A stretch of DNA of 64,000 nucleotides from Paenibacillus sp. JDR-2 (GCF_000023585.1 NC_012914.1:1560501-1624500), one strand, 5' to 3'. Numbered from the stretch's first letter, positions 15,517 to 25,416 are shown. Numbers and translations: made by a program. Notes: generated from the letters alone by a model not told the origin.

Positions 15517-17229
15517 ATGGTTAACAAAAAGCTTTTAACTGTCAGCTTGGCTGCTGCTATGTTAGCTGTTACAGCATCCGCTTGCGGCGGCAATAACGAT
15601 AACAGCAATGCAAATAGCGGTAAATCCGGCAATAGCGGCAACGCAGCTTCCAACTCCGCTTCTCCTGAAGCGGATGACAAAACACCCGTCACTTTCTCGT
15701 ACTACAGCTTCACCAGCCAAAAGGATGCTCTTGCGAGCGACACCGTTATCGGTAAAGAGCTGCAACAGCAGACCGGCGTAGACTGGAAAATGGAATTCCT
15801 CGTTGGCGATCCGCAAACGAAATCCGGCGTTATGATCGCAAGCGGCGACTATCCGGACGTAATCGTTCCGGAAGGCGAAATCGACAAGCTGCTTGACGCT
15901 GGCGCATTTATTCCTCTTGATGATCTGATCGAGAAATACGGTCCAAACATCAAGCGCGTATACGGTCCTTATTTTGATAAATTCAGACAAGCAGACGGCA
16001 AAATGTACTTCCTGCCGTTTGGCGCGAACCAAGGCTATATCGGCGATCCCGGCATCAGCCAAGGCGCATTCTGGATCCAACGCTCCGTTCTGAAGGAAGC
16101 GGGATATCCGAAGATCAAGACGCTTGACCAGTACTTCGATCTGATCAAGCAATACCAAGAGAAGCATCCGCAAGTAGACGGCAAGGACACGATTGGCTTT
16201 GCATCCCTTGCAGGTCCTGCCGACAGCTTCTTCTCGATCACCAACCCTTCCATGCACCTTGCGGGCTACCCGAATGACGGCGACGTTATCGTCGACATGA
16301 ACACGCATGAGGCTAAAACTTACGCAGCTACGGATATCGAGAAAAAATGGCTGCAAAAGCTGAACGAAGTAAACGCGGAAGGCTTGTTCGATCCTGAGAC
16401 CTTTACAGCGAACAAAGACCAATTCCTGGCTAAGCTGACCTCCGGCCGCGTACTTGGCTACTTCAACTACGCATGGCAGGTTGGCGACGCGACAAACAAC
16501 CTGAAGAAAGCCGGCATCGACGAGAAGCGTTACGCTCCGCTGCCAATCGTATTCGACGAGAATACGAAAGACCAATACGTAGATCCGCCTAGCTTTGTTA
16601 ACAACCGCGGTATCGGTATCTCGGTAAAAGCGAAAGACGCTGTACGCATTATTAAGTACTTCGACAACCTTCTCAAAGAAGAGAACCAAGTTCTCGTACA
16701 GTGGGGCGTTAAAGACCAGAACTACACCGTGGACGCTAACGGCCGTTACGTGATGGATGCGCAGCAAATCGCTGACCGCAACGACCCTGAGAAGAAACGC
16801 ACAGTCGGATGGCAGTACTTTGAATACAGCTGGCCGCGTTACGGCAACAACTCCGTACTGGCTGACGGCAACTCGTATGGCGTAGGCAACCAGCCTGAAG
16901 TGGCTTACGCGGGTTACACGGACGGCGACAAAGCGCTGCTGGACGCCTACGGCGTGAAGACCTTCTCCGAATACTTCTCGAAGCCTGACGATCGCTCCTG
17001 GTACCCGGCATGGAGTATCAACAAAGGTCAAGGCACGCCTGAGCAGATCTTCCAGCAAAAAGCCGGCGACCTGCAAAAGAAATTCGTTCCGAAGCTTGTA
17101 CTTGCCAAGCCTAGCGAATTCGACTCGATCTGGAGCGACTATACAGGCCAAATGGGCAAGCTTGACGTGAAAGGCTATGAAACCTTCGTTACGAAAGTAG
17201 TTCAAGACCGTATCGCGGGCAAGTGGTAA
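15517..17229 (+). CDS. lplA: LplA-like ABC transporter solute-binding lipoprotein (aldouronate)
   Basis: The 570-residue protein starts with a lipoprotein signal ending in SAC (lipidated Cys23), then a Gly/Asn/Ser linker. The rest is the large family-1 extracellular binding-protein fold (TFSYYSFTSQKD, FLVGDPQTKSGVMIASGDYPDVIV). In the equivalent JDR-2 cluster this protein binds methylglucuronoxylotriose and other GH10 products. The 38-bp gap to the permeases carries a strong hairpin without T-tract, likely to favour higher SBP transcript levels. Confidence 0.9.
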   Translation: MVNKKLLTVSLAAAMLAVTASACGGNNDNSNANSGKSGNSGNAASNSASPEADDKTPVTFSYYSFTSQKDALASDTVIGKELQQQTGVDWKMEFLVGDPQTKSGVMIASGDYPDVIVPEGEIDKLLDAGAFIPLDDLIEKYGPNIKRVYGPYFDKFRQADGKMYFLPFGANQGYIGDPGISQGAFWIQRSVLKEAGYPKIKTLDQYFDLIKQYQEKHPQVDGKDTIGFASLAGPADSFFSITNPSMHLAGYPNDGDVIVDMNTHEAKTYAATDIEKKWLQKLNEVNAEGLFDPETFTANKDQFLAKLTSGRVLGYFNYAWQVGDATNNLKKAGIDEKRYAPLPIVFDENTKDQYVDPPSFVNNRGIGISVKAKDAVRIIKYFDNLLKEENQVLVQWGVKDQNYTVDANGRYVMDAQQIADRNDPEKKRTVGWQYFEYSWPRYGNNSVLADGNSYGVGNQPEVAYAGYTDGDKALLDAYGVKTFSEYFSKPDDRSWYPAWSINKGQGTPEQIFQQKAGDLQKKFVPKLVLAKPSEFDSIWSDYTGQMGKLDVKGYETFVTKVVQDRIAGKW

Positions 17230-17245
17230 GCAAATAAAAGTAGAC

Positions 17246-17275
17246 GGAAGGCCGGAAAGCTGATTCCGGCCTTCC
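17246..17275 (+). other. Intercistronic hairpin between SBP and permease genes
   Basis: GGAAGGCCGGA (17246-17256) pairs with TCCGGCCTTCC (17265-17275). No T-tract follows, so it is more likely an mRNA 3'-end stabiliser or partial attenuator than a full terminator. Confidence 0.65.
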
Positions 17276-17318
17276 GATCTATTGGATTCATGCAGGATGC
17301 TAGAGAGGGGAAGAGCAA

Positions 17319-18290
17319 GTGGAGAACATACATGAAGTTACACCATCTGTTGTCAGGAGTCCCAAAGCAAGCGAATCACGGCTTCAACTGTTTTTCAAAA
17401 AGTTATTGCAGCAAAAAGTGCTCGTGTTTATGTCGATGCCGTTTGTATTATGGCTTTTCCTGTTTAAGTACGTACCGCTCTGGGGCTGGACCATCTCCTT
17501 TCAAAAGTTCAGACCGGCAAAGGATTTGTTCGATCAGGAGTGGGTAGGCTGGAAAAACTTCAACTTCCTGTTTAACGACGACTCCTTCTATCGCGTGTTA
17601 AGAAATACGATCGTTATGAGCTCCATCAATCTTGTATTAGGTTTTGTTACCGCAATCGTATTGGCGATTTTATTAAACGAGCTTCGCCAAATTATGTTCA
17701 AGCGGGTCGTACAGACGATCAGCTACCTACCGCATTTTATTTCCTGGGTCGTTGCGGCCAATATTATTTCTTCGGCGCTTGCGCCCGAAGGGATCGTTAA
17801 TATTCTATTGACGAGAATGCATCTGATTGATCAGCCTATCTTATGGCTGGGCAAAGGGAATTACTTCTGGGGCATCCTTGGCGCATCGGAAGTTTGGAAA
17901 AACGTCGGCTGGAACACCATTATCTATTTGGCGGCTATTACAACCATTGACCCTTCCCAATACGAAGCTGCCGAGATTGACGGGGCGAACCGTTTACAAC
18001 GGATCCTGCATATTACTTTACCGGGTCTGAAGTCGGTTATCGTAATCCTGTTGATCATGAACCTTGGAAATATTCTGGAATCGGGATTTGAGCCGCAATA
18101 CTTGCTCGGCAACGGGATGACCGTGGACTATTCCGAGAACCTTGATATATTTGTGTTGAAATACGGCATGAACATGGGCAACTATTCCTTGGCTACAGCA
18201 GCCGGCATGTTCAAAACGGTCGTTAGCTTTATCTTCCTCTTATCGGCCAACTCGATTGCGAAGCGGCTTGGCGAGAGCAGACTGTTCTAG
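17319..18290 (+). CDS. lplB: LplB-like ABC sugar permease
   Basis: The 323-residue protein starts at a GTG preceded by GAGAGGGG and has six membrane segments (VLVFMSMPFVLWLFLF first). The EAA loop of binding-protein-dependent permeases is present (YEAAEIDGANRLQRILHITLPGL). It is expected to pair with the YtcP-like protein encoded downstream. No ATPase is encoded in the cluster; a shared MsmX-type ATPase elsewhere is typical for these systems. Confidence 0.92.
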   Translation: MENIHEVTPSVVRSPKASESRLQLFFKKLLQQKVLVFMSMPFVLWLFLFKYVPLWGWTISFQKFRPAKDLFDQEWVGWKNFNFLFNDDSFYRVLRNTIVMSSINLVLGFVTAIVLAILLNELRQIMFKRVVQTISYLPHFISWVVAANIISSALAPEGIVNILLTRMHLIDQPILWLGKGNYFWGILGASEVWKNVGWNTIIYLAAITTIDPSQYEAAEIDGANRLQRILHITLPGLKSVIVILLIMNLGNILESGFEPQYLLGNGMTVDYSENLDIFVLKYGMNMGNYSLATAAGMFKTVVSFIFLLSANSIAKRLGESRLF

Positions 18291-18329
18291 ATTTAACCGA
18301 AAGTTGGACGAAGCAAGGAGGCTATCGAC

Positions 18330-19250
18330 ATGAAAGAGAGTTCGGCCAAAGCCAGGTACAGCTCTTTACCGGATAAGATTTTTGATACAAGTAATATAGT
18401 TTTTATGTTGCTCGTCGTGACGGTTACGCTATATCCTTTCCTTAATATGTTCGCGTTGTCGTTCAACGATGCGAATGACTCGATCCGCGGCGGCATTTAT
18501 GCTTGGCCAAGGATGTGGACATGGGATAACTACAGCTATATTTTTAATGAAGCATCCATCTATCACGCTACGTTGATCTCCGCCTTGCGTACGATTGCCG
18601 GCACGATTACTTCCGTCTTCTGTACGGCTATGCTGGCTTATACGATCAGCCGCCAGGAGTTTGTTCTGCGCAAATTCGTTACGCTGGTCGCAATCTTCAC
18701 GATGTACTTCAGCGGAGGTCTCATTCCGGGATACCTGCTGATCAAAGAGCTCCATATGATTAACTCGTTCTGGGTTTATATTATCCCCGGCATTATCGGC
18801 GTCTTTAATATGATCGTAATCCGATCCTTTATCGAGGGATTGCCGGACGGCATTATGGAATCGGCGAAAATTGACGGAGCGGGCGAATTCATTACCTTCA
18901 TGCGAATTGTTTTGCCGCTGACCGTGCCTGCTCTTGCGACCGTTTCGCTCTTCGTAGCGGTGTCTCAATGGAATTCCTGGTTTGACGTATTTCTGTACAA
19001 CTCTTCGCATCTTAACCTGAGCACCTTGCAATACGAATTAATGAAAATATTGCAAACCTCCAATACGGCGGCATCGTCAACCAATGCAGGCGATCAGTTT
19101 GCAGCCGGACAAAGCGGCGTAACGGCGGTTACGCCAACCTCGATCCGTGCGACGATGACTATTGTTGCGAGTCTGCCGATTATTCTGGTATATCCGTTCC
19201 TGCAGAAATACTTTGTTAAAGGGATGACCGTAGGCGGCGTTAAAGGTTAA
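18330..19250 (+). CDS. ytcP: YtcP-like ABC sugar permease
   Basis: The 306-residue protein is a MalG/LplC-like permease with six hydrophobic segments and the EAA-loop sequence MESAKIDGAGEFITFMRIVLPLTVPAL. It has the Ala/Ser/Gly-rich external insertion (TSNTAASSTNAGDQ) usual in the YtcP subgroup, and ends FVKGMTVGGVKG. AAGGAGG precedes the ATG. It completes the aldouronate uptake channel with LplB and LplA. Confidence 0.92.
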   Translation: MKESSAKARYSSLPDKIFDTSNIVFMLLVVTVTLYPFLNMFALSFNDANDSIRGGIYAWPRMWTWDNYSYIFNEASIYHATLISALRTIAGTITSVFCTAMLAYTISRQEFVLRKFVTLVAIFTMYFSGGLIPGYLLIKELHMINSFWVYIIPGIIGVFNMIVIRSFIEGLPDGIMESAKIDGAGEFITFMRIVLPLTVPALATVSLFVAVSQWNSWFDVFLYNSSHLNLSTLQYELMKILQTSNTAASSTNAGDQFAAGQSGVTAVTPTSIRATMTIVASLPIILVYPFLQKYFVKGMTVGGVKG

Positions 19251-19263
19251 TCGCTTGAATCAC

Positions 19264-19300
19264 GCGTCCCTCGACTTTGCATCGGGCGGACGCTTTTTTT
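19264..19300 (+). terminator. Terminator between ytcP and aguA
   Basis: GCGTCC (19264-19269) pairs with GGACGC (19288-19293), followed by seven T. It would separate the transporter transcript from the hydrolase genes, or act as a partial stop. Confidence 0.75.
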
Positions 19301-19346
19301 CTAATTTTGGCTGTTTGTATAACAATTCTTATTAGGGGGATTAGAG

Positions 19347-21410
19347 ATGGGAGACAACGGATACGCGGCATGGCTGAGATACGATCAAGTGAAGGATGAA
19401 ACGCGCTTGGAGCAATACGCAGGCTGGACGGGTGAGCTCGTGCTGCCCGCGGGAGTACCGATGGAAGGGATCATGAAGACAGCCGCCGTGGAATTGTCGC
19501 GGGGAATCCGCTCCATGCTGGGCACAACGCCTTCGGTTACGCATGAAGCATCAGGGCAGCGTTTTATCGTGCTGGAGGTTCTTGGCGGCGGCTCTTGGAT
19601 AGATCAAGCGGCCGGCGATGCGGCGGCTCTATCTGATGAGGGCTACTTCTTAAAAACCGTTCGAGAAGCGGAGAAGGAATATATTATCGCGGCCGGCAAG
19701 TCCGAGAAAGCAGTACTGTACGCGGTATTCCATCTGCTGCGCCTGATGCAGTCCGGGACTGCGATTGATCAGTTAAATCTGGTCGAGTCGCCGAAATACA
19801 GCCTTCGCATGATTAACCATTGGGATAACATGGACGGCAGCGTGGAGCGCGGTTACTCCGGCCGTTCGATTTTTTACGATAACAACAAAGTGCTGTCCGA
19901 TTCGGAACGGATTCGCGATTACGCCCGTCTGATGGCATCGGTCGGAATTAATGGCATCGCGATTAATAACGTAAACGTCCACCGCGAAGAGACATTCCTT
20001 ATTACGGAGAAGCTTCTGCCGGATGTTGTCCGTATCGCCGAGGTATTTGGCGAATACGGCATAAAGCTGTTCCTGAGCGTGAACTATGCCGGAACCATTG
20101 AGATTGGCGGCCTGGAGACAGCCGATCCTCTTGATCCGGCCGTGCGCGGCTGGTGGAAGGAGAAGGCGGCTGAAGTGTACCGTTATATTCCGGACTTTGG
20201 GGGCTTCCTTGTGAAAGCCGATTCCGAGAATCGCCCCGGTCCGTTTACCTACGGACGCGACCATGCGGACGGAGCTAACATGCTGGCTGAAGCATTGGAG
20301 CCGTTTGGCGGACTTGTGCTCTGGCGGTGCTTCGTTTACAACTGCCATCAGGACTGGCGGGATCGCTCAACCGACCGTGCGCGTGCCGCTTACGATCACT
20401 TTAAGCCGCTGGACGGACGCTTCAAGGACAATGTGATTTTGCAGATTAAGAACGGTCCGATGGACTTCCAGGTCCGCGAGCCGGTCTCGCCGCTCTTTGG
20501 CGCGATGGAGCATACCAACCAGATGATGGAATTCCAGATTGCCCAGGAATATACGGGCCAGCAGAAGGATGTCTGCTTCCTCATTCCGCAGTGGAAGGAA
20601 GTCTTGAACTTTGACACTTACGTCAAAGGTGCGGGCAGCACGGTGAAGGAGATTGCGGCAGGCAGCGTCCATGCCTATACTCATAGCGGCATTACGGCCG
20701 TCAGCAATATCGGCAACGACGAGAACTGGACCGGGCATCATCTCGCGCAGGCGAATTTGTACGGCTACGGACGCTTAATCTGGAATCCGGAGCTTTCTTC
20801 GGAGGAGATTGCGGCGGAATGGGCTGCCCAAACGTTTGGCGGCAATAAGAACGTACAGGATGTTCTTGTAAACTTCCTGCTGGAGTCGTTGTCCATTTAC
20901 GAGAATTATACAGCGCCGCTAGGCGTAGGCTGGATGGTTACGCCTCATTATCACTACGGTCCGGATATTGACGGCTACGAATATTCCAAGTGGGGAACAT
21001 ACCATTTTGCCGATCATAAGGGAATTGGGGTTGACCGTACGGCTCAGACGGGTACCGGCTACAGCAGCCAGTATGCTTTGCCGAACGCCGAGGTCTACGA
21101 CAGCCTGGAGGCTTGTCCGGATGAGCTGCTGCTCTTCTTCCATCATGTGCCTTACACGCATCAGTTGAAATCCGGCAAGACGGTTATTCAGCATATTTAC
21201 GATACGCATTTCGCCGGCGTGGAGCGGGTTGAATATTGGATGAACCGCTGGCAGGAGCTTGAGGGTCTCGTGGACGGCGACCGGTTCCGCCATGTAACGG
21301 GACGCATGAACTGGCAGCGTGAAAATGCCAAGCAATGGCGCGACATCGTTAATACGTATTTCTTCCGCAAATCCGGTATTCCGGATACCCATAACCGGGT
21401 GATTTACTAA
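19347..21410 (+). CDS. aguA: Alpha-glucuronidase, glycoside hydrolase family 67
   Basis: The 687-residue protein carries GH67 signatures: YSGRSIFY in the active-site wall, a region matching the family motif [21 protein letters not shown] then [10 protein letters not shown], and [12 protein letters not shown]. There is no signal peptide, so it acts in the cytosol. It removes 4-O-methyl-glucuronic acid from imported aldouronates so that the GH10 and GH43 enzymes encoded downstream can finish the xylo-oligosaccharides. AGGGGG precedes the ATG. Length is normal for the family. Confidence 0.95.
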   Translation: MGDNGYAAWLRYDQVKDETRLEQYAGWTGELVLPAGVPMEGIMKTAAVELSRGIRSMLGTTPSVTHEASGQRFIVLEVLGGGSWIDQAAGDAAALSDEGYFLKTVREAEKEYIIAAGKSEKAVLYAVFHLLRLMQSGTAIDQLNLVESPKYSLRMINHWDNMDGSVERGYSGRSIFYDNNKVLSDSERIRDYARLMASVGINGIAINNVNVHREETFLITEKLLPDVVRIAEVFGEYGIKLFLSVNYAGTIEIGGLETADPLDPAVRGWWKEKAAEVYRYIPDFGGFLVKADSENRPGPFTYGRDHADGANMLAEALEPFGGLVLWRCFVYNCHQDWRDRSTDRARAAYDHFKPLDGRFKDNVILQIKNGPMDFQVREPVSPLFGAMEHTNQMMEFQIAQEYTGQQKDVCFLIPQWKEVLNFDTYVKGAGSTVKEIAAGSVHAYTHSGITAVSNIGNDENWTGHHLAQANLYGYGRLIWNPELSSEEIAAEWAAQTFGGNKNVQDVLVNFLLESLSIYENYTAPLGVGWMVTPHYHYGPDIDGYEYSKWGTYHFADHKGIGVDRTAQTGTGYSSQYALPNAEVYDSLEACPDELLLFFHHVPYTHQLKSGKTVIQHIYDTHFAGVERVEYWMNRWQELEGLVDGDRFRHVTGRMNWQRENAKQWRDIVNTYFFRKSGIPDTHNRVIY

Positions 21411-21425
21411 TCTACAAGGAAAGAG

Positions 21426-22463
21426 TTGGTGCAGGATATGTCATATACTTCGGAGTTGCCGGCACTTCGTTCCGTTTATAAGGATTACTTTGATATTGGG
21501 GCAGCTGTGAATCTGACGACAATTGCATCCCAGAAGGATGTTCTTACTGCCCATTACAACAGTCTGACTGCCGAAAATGACATGAAGTTCGAACGCGTGC
21601 ATCCGCAGGAAGGGCAGTATACGTTCGAAGCGGCGGACAAGATCGCTGACTTTGCGGCTGCAAACGCCATGAAGCTGCGCGGGCATACGCTGGTGTGGCA
21701 CAATCAGACCCCTGACTGGATATTCCAAAATGCGAATGGATCGCCAGTCGATAGGGAAACGCTGCTTGCCCGGATGAAAAGCCATATCGAAAAGGTTGTT
21801 GGCCGGTATAAAGGCATTATTTACGGCTGGGATGTTGTGAACGAGGTTATCGACGATAAAAACGGTGTCTGGCTTAGGGAGTCCAAATGGCTAAACTTAG
21901 CCGGGGAAGATTTTATCGCAAAAGCCTTCGAGTATGCGCATGCCGCCGACCCGAAAGCGCTTCTGTTCTACAATGATTACAACGAGTGCATTCCGGAGAA
22001 GCGGGATAAAATTATCCGTATCGTTCAATCGCTGCAGGCTAAGCAAGTGCCGATTCACGGTATCGGCCTGCAGGGGCATTGGAATTTGAACGGTCCAAGT
22101 CTTGCCGAGATCCGGGAAGCCATCGAACGTTACGCGGCAACGGGTCTTAAGCTGCAGGTAACGGAGCTGGATATTTCGGTATTCGATCATGACGATAAGC
22201 GGACGGATCTGACGGAGCCTACGGCAGACATGCTGGAGCGGCAGGCGGAACGTTACGGGCAGGTATTCGAGCTGTTCCGCGAATACAAAGAGGCGATTAC
22301 CGCCGTTACGTTCTGGGGCGCAGCCGACGATTACACCTGGCTGGATAACTTCCCGGTACGCGGGCGGAAAAATTGGCCGTTTGTGTTTGATGCCAACCAC
22401 GAGCCTAAAGCTTCCTTCCGGAAAATAACCGATTGGCAGGAAGCGGGGCAAATCGATTCATGA
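21426..22463 (+). CDS. xynA2: Intracellular endo-beta-1,4-xylanase, GH10
   Basis: The product is a single GH10 domain of about 341-345 residues, without signal peptide, binding module or SLH domains. Acid/base Glu is in GWDVVNEVI and the nucleophile Glu in LQVTELDIS; GHTLVWHNQTPDW is the usual subsite motif. It cleaves xylo-oligosaccharides after AguA has removed the glucuronate. The start is ambiguous: TTG 21426 or GTG 21429 suit the AAGGA at 21416-21420 better than ATG 21438. It lies 15 bases after aguA. Confidence 0.94.
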   Translation: MVQDMSYTSELPALRSVYKDYFDIGAAVNLTTIASQKDVLTAHYNSLTAENDMKFERVHPQEGQYTFEAADKIADFAAANAMKLRGHTLVWHNQTPDWIFQNANGSPVDRETLLARMKSHIEKVVGRYKGIIYGWDVVNEVIDDKNGVWLRESKWLNLAGEDFIAKAFEYAHAADPKALLFYNDYNECIPEKRDKIIRIVQSLQAKQVPIHGIGLQGHWNLNGPSLAEIREAIERYAATGLKLQVTELDISVFDHDDKRTDLTEPTADMLERQAERYGQVFELFREYKEAITAVTFWGAADDYTWLDNFPVRGRKNWPFVFDANHEPKASFRKITDWQEAGQIDS

Positions 22464-24025
22464 CATACGCATCAACAGGCAAAATCACGTACAGGAACCC
22501 GGTACTGCCGGGCTTTTATCCGGATCCAAGCGCTGTTCGGGTAGGCGAAGATTATTACATGGTGACCAGCACCTTTGAATATTTTCCGGGAGTTCCGGTG
22601 TTTCGCAGCAAGGATCTCGTTCATTGGGAGCAGATTGGTCATGTGTTAACCAGGGAAAGCCAAGTGAATCTGCTGAGCCGCAACAGCTCGGAGGGCATCT
22701 ATGCGCCTGCTCTTCGTTATCATGAAGGCGTATTTTATATGATTACAACGGATGTGTACGGGATAGGCAACTTCTATGTAACCGCAACGGATCCGGCAGG
22801 ACCATGGTCCGATCCGATTCGGATTCCTTACGGCAATATCGATCCTTCTCTGTTTTTTGACGATGACGGCAAAGCGTACGTCTCGGCGCAGGCCGGCTTT
22901 GGCGAGACGTCTCATATTATCCAATACGAGATTGATATCCTGACGGGCGAGGCCTTATCGGAGCCTGTTGTTGTATTTGAGGGAGACGAAGGGCCTTGGG
23001 TAGAAGGGCCGCATCTGTACAAAATAAACGGCTTTTATTATATGATGACCGCATCCGGCGGAACGGGGCCGATGCACAGGGAGATTATCGGCCGCGGCAC
23101 CTCTCCTTACGGACCGTTTGAAATGCTGCCGCATCCGATTCTGACGCATAACGAGTTACAGGATCATCCGATTCAATACACCGGCCATGTTGAGCTGCTC
23201 GATGACGTTCGTGGCCAGTGGTGGGCATTGTTTCTTGGCGTCCGGCCGCAAGGCGGCAACGGCAGCGTGCTTGGCCGCGAGACGTTCCTTGCTCCCGTAC
23301 GCTGGAGTGAAGACGGCTGGCCGATGATTGATAATAACGAAGGTCATGTATCAATGGTTATGGAGGGACCGGCTATCCGGGAGAGCAAAACCTCCATGGC
23401 CGGCATGGACAAGTCGGTGACCACCAAGTTCACTTCCGAAGGGCTTAGTCTCGAATGGATGTATAACCGGGTGATCCCCGGACCGGAGGAGCTGTCTTTA
23501 ACGGAGAAGGAAGGCTGCCTTAGACTAAGCGGCAATGCCAAAGGTCTTCGCGACGGAGGAGCTAATGTATTCGTATGCCGCCGCCAGCAGCATCATCGGA
23601 TGAGCATCGAGACTCGCCTGACCTTTGTTCCGGGAAGAGAAGGGGAGCAGGCAGGAATTGCCGCGCGGCTGAGTGACAAGTCCCATTACTCGATCGGAAT
23701 CACGAAGAAGGACGGACAAACCGGCATTCTTGTAACGGCGATGGCGCAAGGAAGCGGAACGGAAGTCTTTACCCCAATTGAGGAGCAGGTTCCCGTCCGG
23801 CTCTCGATCCGTTCGGACGAGAAGGAATACGAGCTTTTGTATACCTTGGGAGGTGCGTCCGCGGAGTGGGTCAGCCTAAGGACCTTGCCGGTGGAAGCCT
23901 TAACGCCGGATGCGGACGGAGCTTTTACGGGCGTATGTCTTGGCATGTTTGCAGCAGGAACGGAGGAAGGCCATTCGGCTCCCGCTTATTACGATTACTT
24001 CGAGTATCGTCCCGAGAGCGGTTGA
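22460..24025 (+). CDS. xynB: Beta-xylosidase/arabinofuranosidase, GH43
   Basis: The 521-residue protein starts at an ATG overlapping the xynA2 stop. The N-terminal five-blade propeller opens NPVLPGFYPDPSAVR with the catalytic base Asp, and a C-terminal beta-sandwich (from about residue 320) closes the active site as in GH43 xylosidases. No signal peptide is visible. It releases xylose from short xylo-oligosaccharides in the cytosol and is the last gene of the cluster. Confidence 0.94.
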   Translation: MTYASTGKITYRNPVLPGFYPDPSAVRVGEDYYMVTSTFEYFPGVPVFRSKDLVHWEQIGHVLTRESQVNLLSRNSSEGIYAPALRYHEGVFYMITTDVYGIGNFYVTATDPAGPWSDPIRIPYGNIDPSLFFDDDGKAYVSAQAGFGETSHIIQYEIDILTGEALSEPVVVFEGDEGPWVEGPHLYKINGFYYMMTASGGTGPMHREIIGRGTSPYGPFEMLPHPILTHNELQDHPIQYTGHVELLDDVRGQWWALFLGVRPQGGNGSVLGRETFLAPVRWSEDGWPMIDNNEGHVSMVMEGPAIRESKTSMAGMDKSVTTKFTSEGLSLEWMYNRVIPGPEELSLTEKEGCLRLSGNAKGLRDGGANVFVCRRQQHHRMSIETRLTFVPGREGEQAGIAARLSDKSHYSIGITKKDGQTGILVTAMAQGSGTEVFTPIEEQVPVRLSIRSDEKEYELLYTLGGASAEWVSLRTLPVEALTPDADGAFTGVCLGMFAAGTEEGHSAPAYYDYFEYRPESG

Positions 24026-24045
24026 CACGCCAATGAAGACTATAG

Positions 24046-24080
24046 CGGTGCAGAGTTCCGATCTCTGCACCGTTATTTTT
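24046..24080 (+). terminator. Terminator of aguA-xynA2-xynB
   Basis: CGGTGCAGAG (24046-24055) pairs with CTCTGCACCG (24063-24072), followed by TTATTTTTG. Confidence 0.85.
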
Positions 24081-24145
24081 GTTTATGCGGCAGCTCCTTT
24101 TTTATGGACAGAATATAGGGGGATAAAAAACTTACAATTACTTGC

Positions 24146-24200
24146 TTGACTTCAGTAACTGTATATAATATTATTACAGTAACAAAAGTTGTTACAGTTA
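24146..24200 (+). promoter_or_regulatory. Promoter and repeated operator of the OYE gene
   Basis: TTGACT (24146-24151) and TATTAT (24169-24174) with a 17-base spacer form a promoter. Around them are three repeats of a GTAAC/TTAC motif: AGTAACTGT (24154-24162), TTACAGTAAC (24174-24183) and GTTGTTACAGTTA (24188-24200). Several pair as inverted repeats, which suggests a dimeric repressor of the MarR or HxlR kind. The regulator is not encoded next to it. Confidence 0.6.
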
Positions 24201-24235
24201 ATGAGCGAAAAGAGCATAGGATAGGAGTGGAGTTT

Positions 24236-25360
24236 TTGGAGCAGAATTATAAACCGTTATTTGAATCCTTTACTTTCCCGAGCGGAGTGGAAGTAAAGAA
24301 CCGCATTGTGATGGCGCCGATGACGCACTCATCCTCTAATGATGATGGAACGGTAACGGATGCGGAGCTGGAATACTATGCCCGCCGGTCCGAGGGAGCT
24401 GGCATGGTCATAACGGCATGTATTTATGTCACGCCAAACGGCAAAGGATTTCCCGGGGAATTCGCGGGAGACAGCGATGCTATGATTCCGGGGCTTGCTC
24501 GTCTTGCAGAGACGATTAAAGCCAGAGGCGCGAAAGCTATTCTCCAAATTTTCCATGGCGGCCGCCGTGTACCGCCGGCATTGGTGCCAAACGGCGATGT
24601 GGTTAGCGCAAGCGCCGTTGCGGCGACGGAAAGCCCGGATGTTGTTCCGCGCGAGCTGAAGCACGAAGAGATTGAAGCGATTATCCGCGATTTTGGCGAG
24701 ACGACCCGCCGCGCGGCGCTTGCCGGCTTCGACGGAGTCGAAATTCACGGCGCGAACACTTATCTCCTGCAGCAGTTCTATTCCCCGCATTCCAACCGCA
24801 GAAACGATCAATGGGGCGGAGATATCGACCGGAGACTTACATTCCCGCTCGCCGTTGTTGATGAAGTGAAACGCGCCGCGGCTGAGCATGCCAAAGGGCC
24901 ATTCTTGGTCGGATACCGATTCTCTCCGGAAGAACCGGAGACACCGGGACTTACGATGGAGGATACCTTCCGCCTGTTGGATGAGCTTGCGCAGAAGGAT
25001 TTGGATTACCTTCATGTCTCGTTGTTTGACTTCCGTTCCAAGCCGTCGCGTGGTGCGGATGATAGCAAAACAAGACTGGAATGGGTCGCGGAGCGGGTAG
25101 CGGGCCGCGTACCGGTTATCGGCGTAGGTTCGATTAACTCGGCCGACGATGCCATTGAAGCTCAGCAAACGGGCATTCCGCTGGTTGCGATTGGCCGCGT
25201 ACTGCTGACGGATCCGGACTGGGTACAGAAGGTTGAAACCGGACGCGAGGATGAGATTCAGTCCCGCTTAAGCTTAAGCTCGCAGAAGAAGCTTGTAATT
25301 CCCGACGGTTTATGGCGCATGTTGACGGCAAGAGAAGGCTGGCTGCCATTTACCGATTAA
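24236..25360 (+). CDS. Old yellow enzyme family NADH-dependent flavin oxidoreductase
   Basis: The 374-residue TIM-barrel protein starts MEQNYKPLFESFTFPSGVEVKNRIVMAPMTH, contains the FMN/substrate motif GFDGVEIHGANTYLLQQFYSP with NRR following, and ends with the FMN phosphate region IPLVAIGRVLLTDPDW. The TTG at 24236, 8 bases after AGGAG, gives the expected family N-terminus. A longer frame runs into the promoter and is rejected. Such enzymes reduce activated double bonds and quinone-like or nitro compounds, often under electrophile-responsive repressors. Confidence 0.9.
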   Translation: MEQNYKPLFESFTFPSGVEVKNRIVMAPMTHSSSNDDGTVTDAELEYYARRSEGAGMVITACIYVTPNGKGFPGEFAGDSDAMIPGLARLAETIKARGAKAILQIFHGGRRVPPALVPNGDVVSASAVAATESPDVVPRELKHEEIEAIIRDFGETTRRAALAGFDGVEIHGANTYLLQQFYSPHSNRRNDQWGGDIDRRLTFPLAVVDEVKRAAAEHAKGPFLVGYRFSPEEPETPGLTMEDTFRLLDELAQKDLDYLHVSLFDFRSKPSRGADDSKTRLEWVAERVAGRVPVIGVGSINSADDAIEAQQTGIPLVAIGRVLLTDPDWVQKVETGREDEIQSRLSLSSQKKLVIPDGLWRMLTAREGWLPFTD

Positions 25361-25368
25361 TATAAATG

Positions 25369-25416
25369 AGGGCTGACAATGAGGCGCCGGGTGCGCTGAT
25401 TGTCAGCCCTTTTTGT
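25369..25416 (+). terminator. Terminator of the OYE gene
   Basis: AGGGCTGACAAT pairs with ATTGTCAGCCCT over a long stem (25369-25410), followed by TTTTTG. Confidence 0.9.

Noticed and set aside
15562..17205. A 547-codon open frame on the minus strand
   Set aside because: It lies wholly opposite the lplA-like gene, has no ribosome binding site or family motif, and is explained by the codon bias of the plus-strand gene.
24164..24169. TATAAT as the -10 box of the OYE gene
   Set aside because: It is only 12 bases from the TTGACT; TATTAT at 24169-24174 gives a normal 17-base spacer.
24146..24235. N-terminal extension of the OYE protein
   Set aside because: The extension overlaps the promoter and operators and does not resemble the family N-terminus; the TTG at 24236 does.
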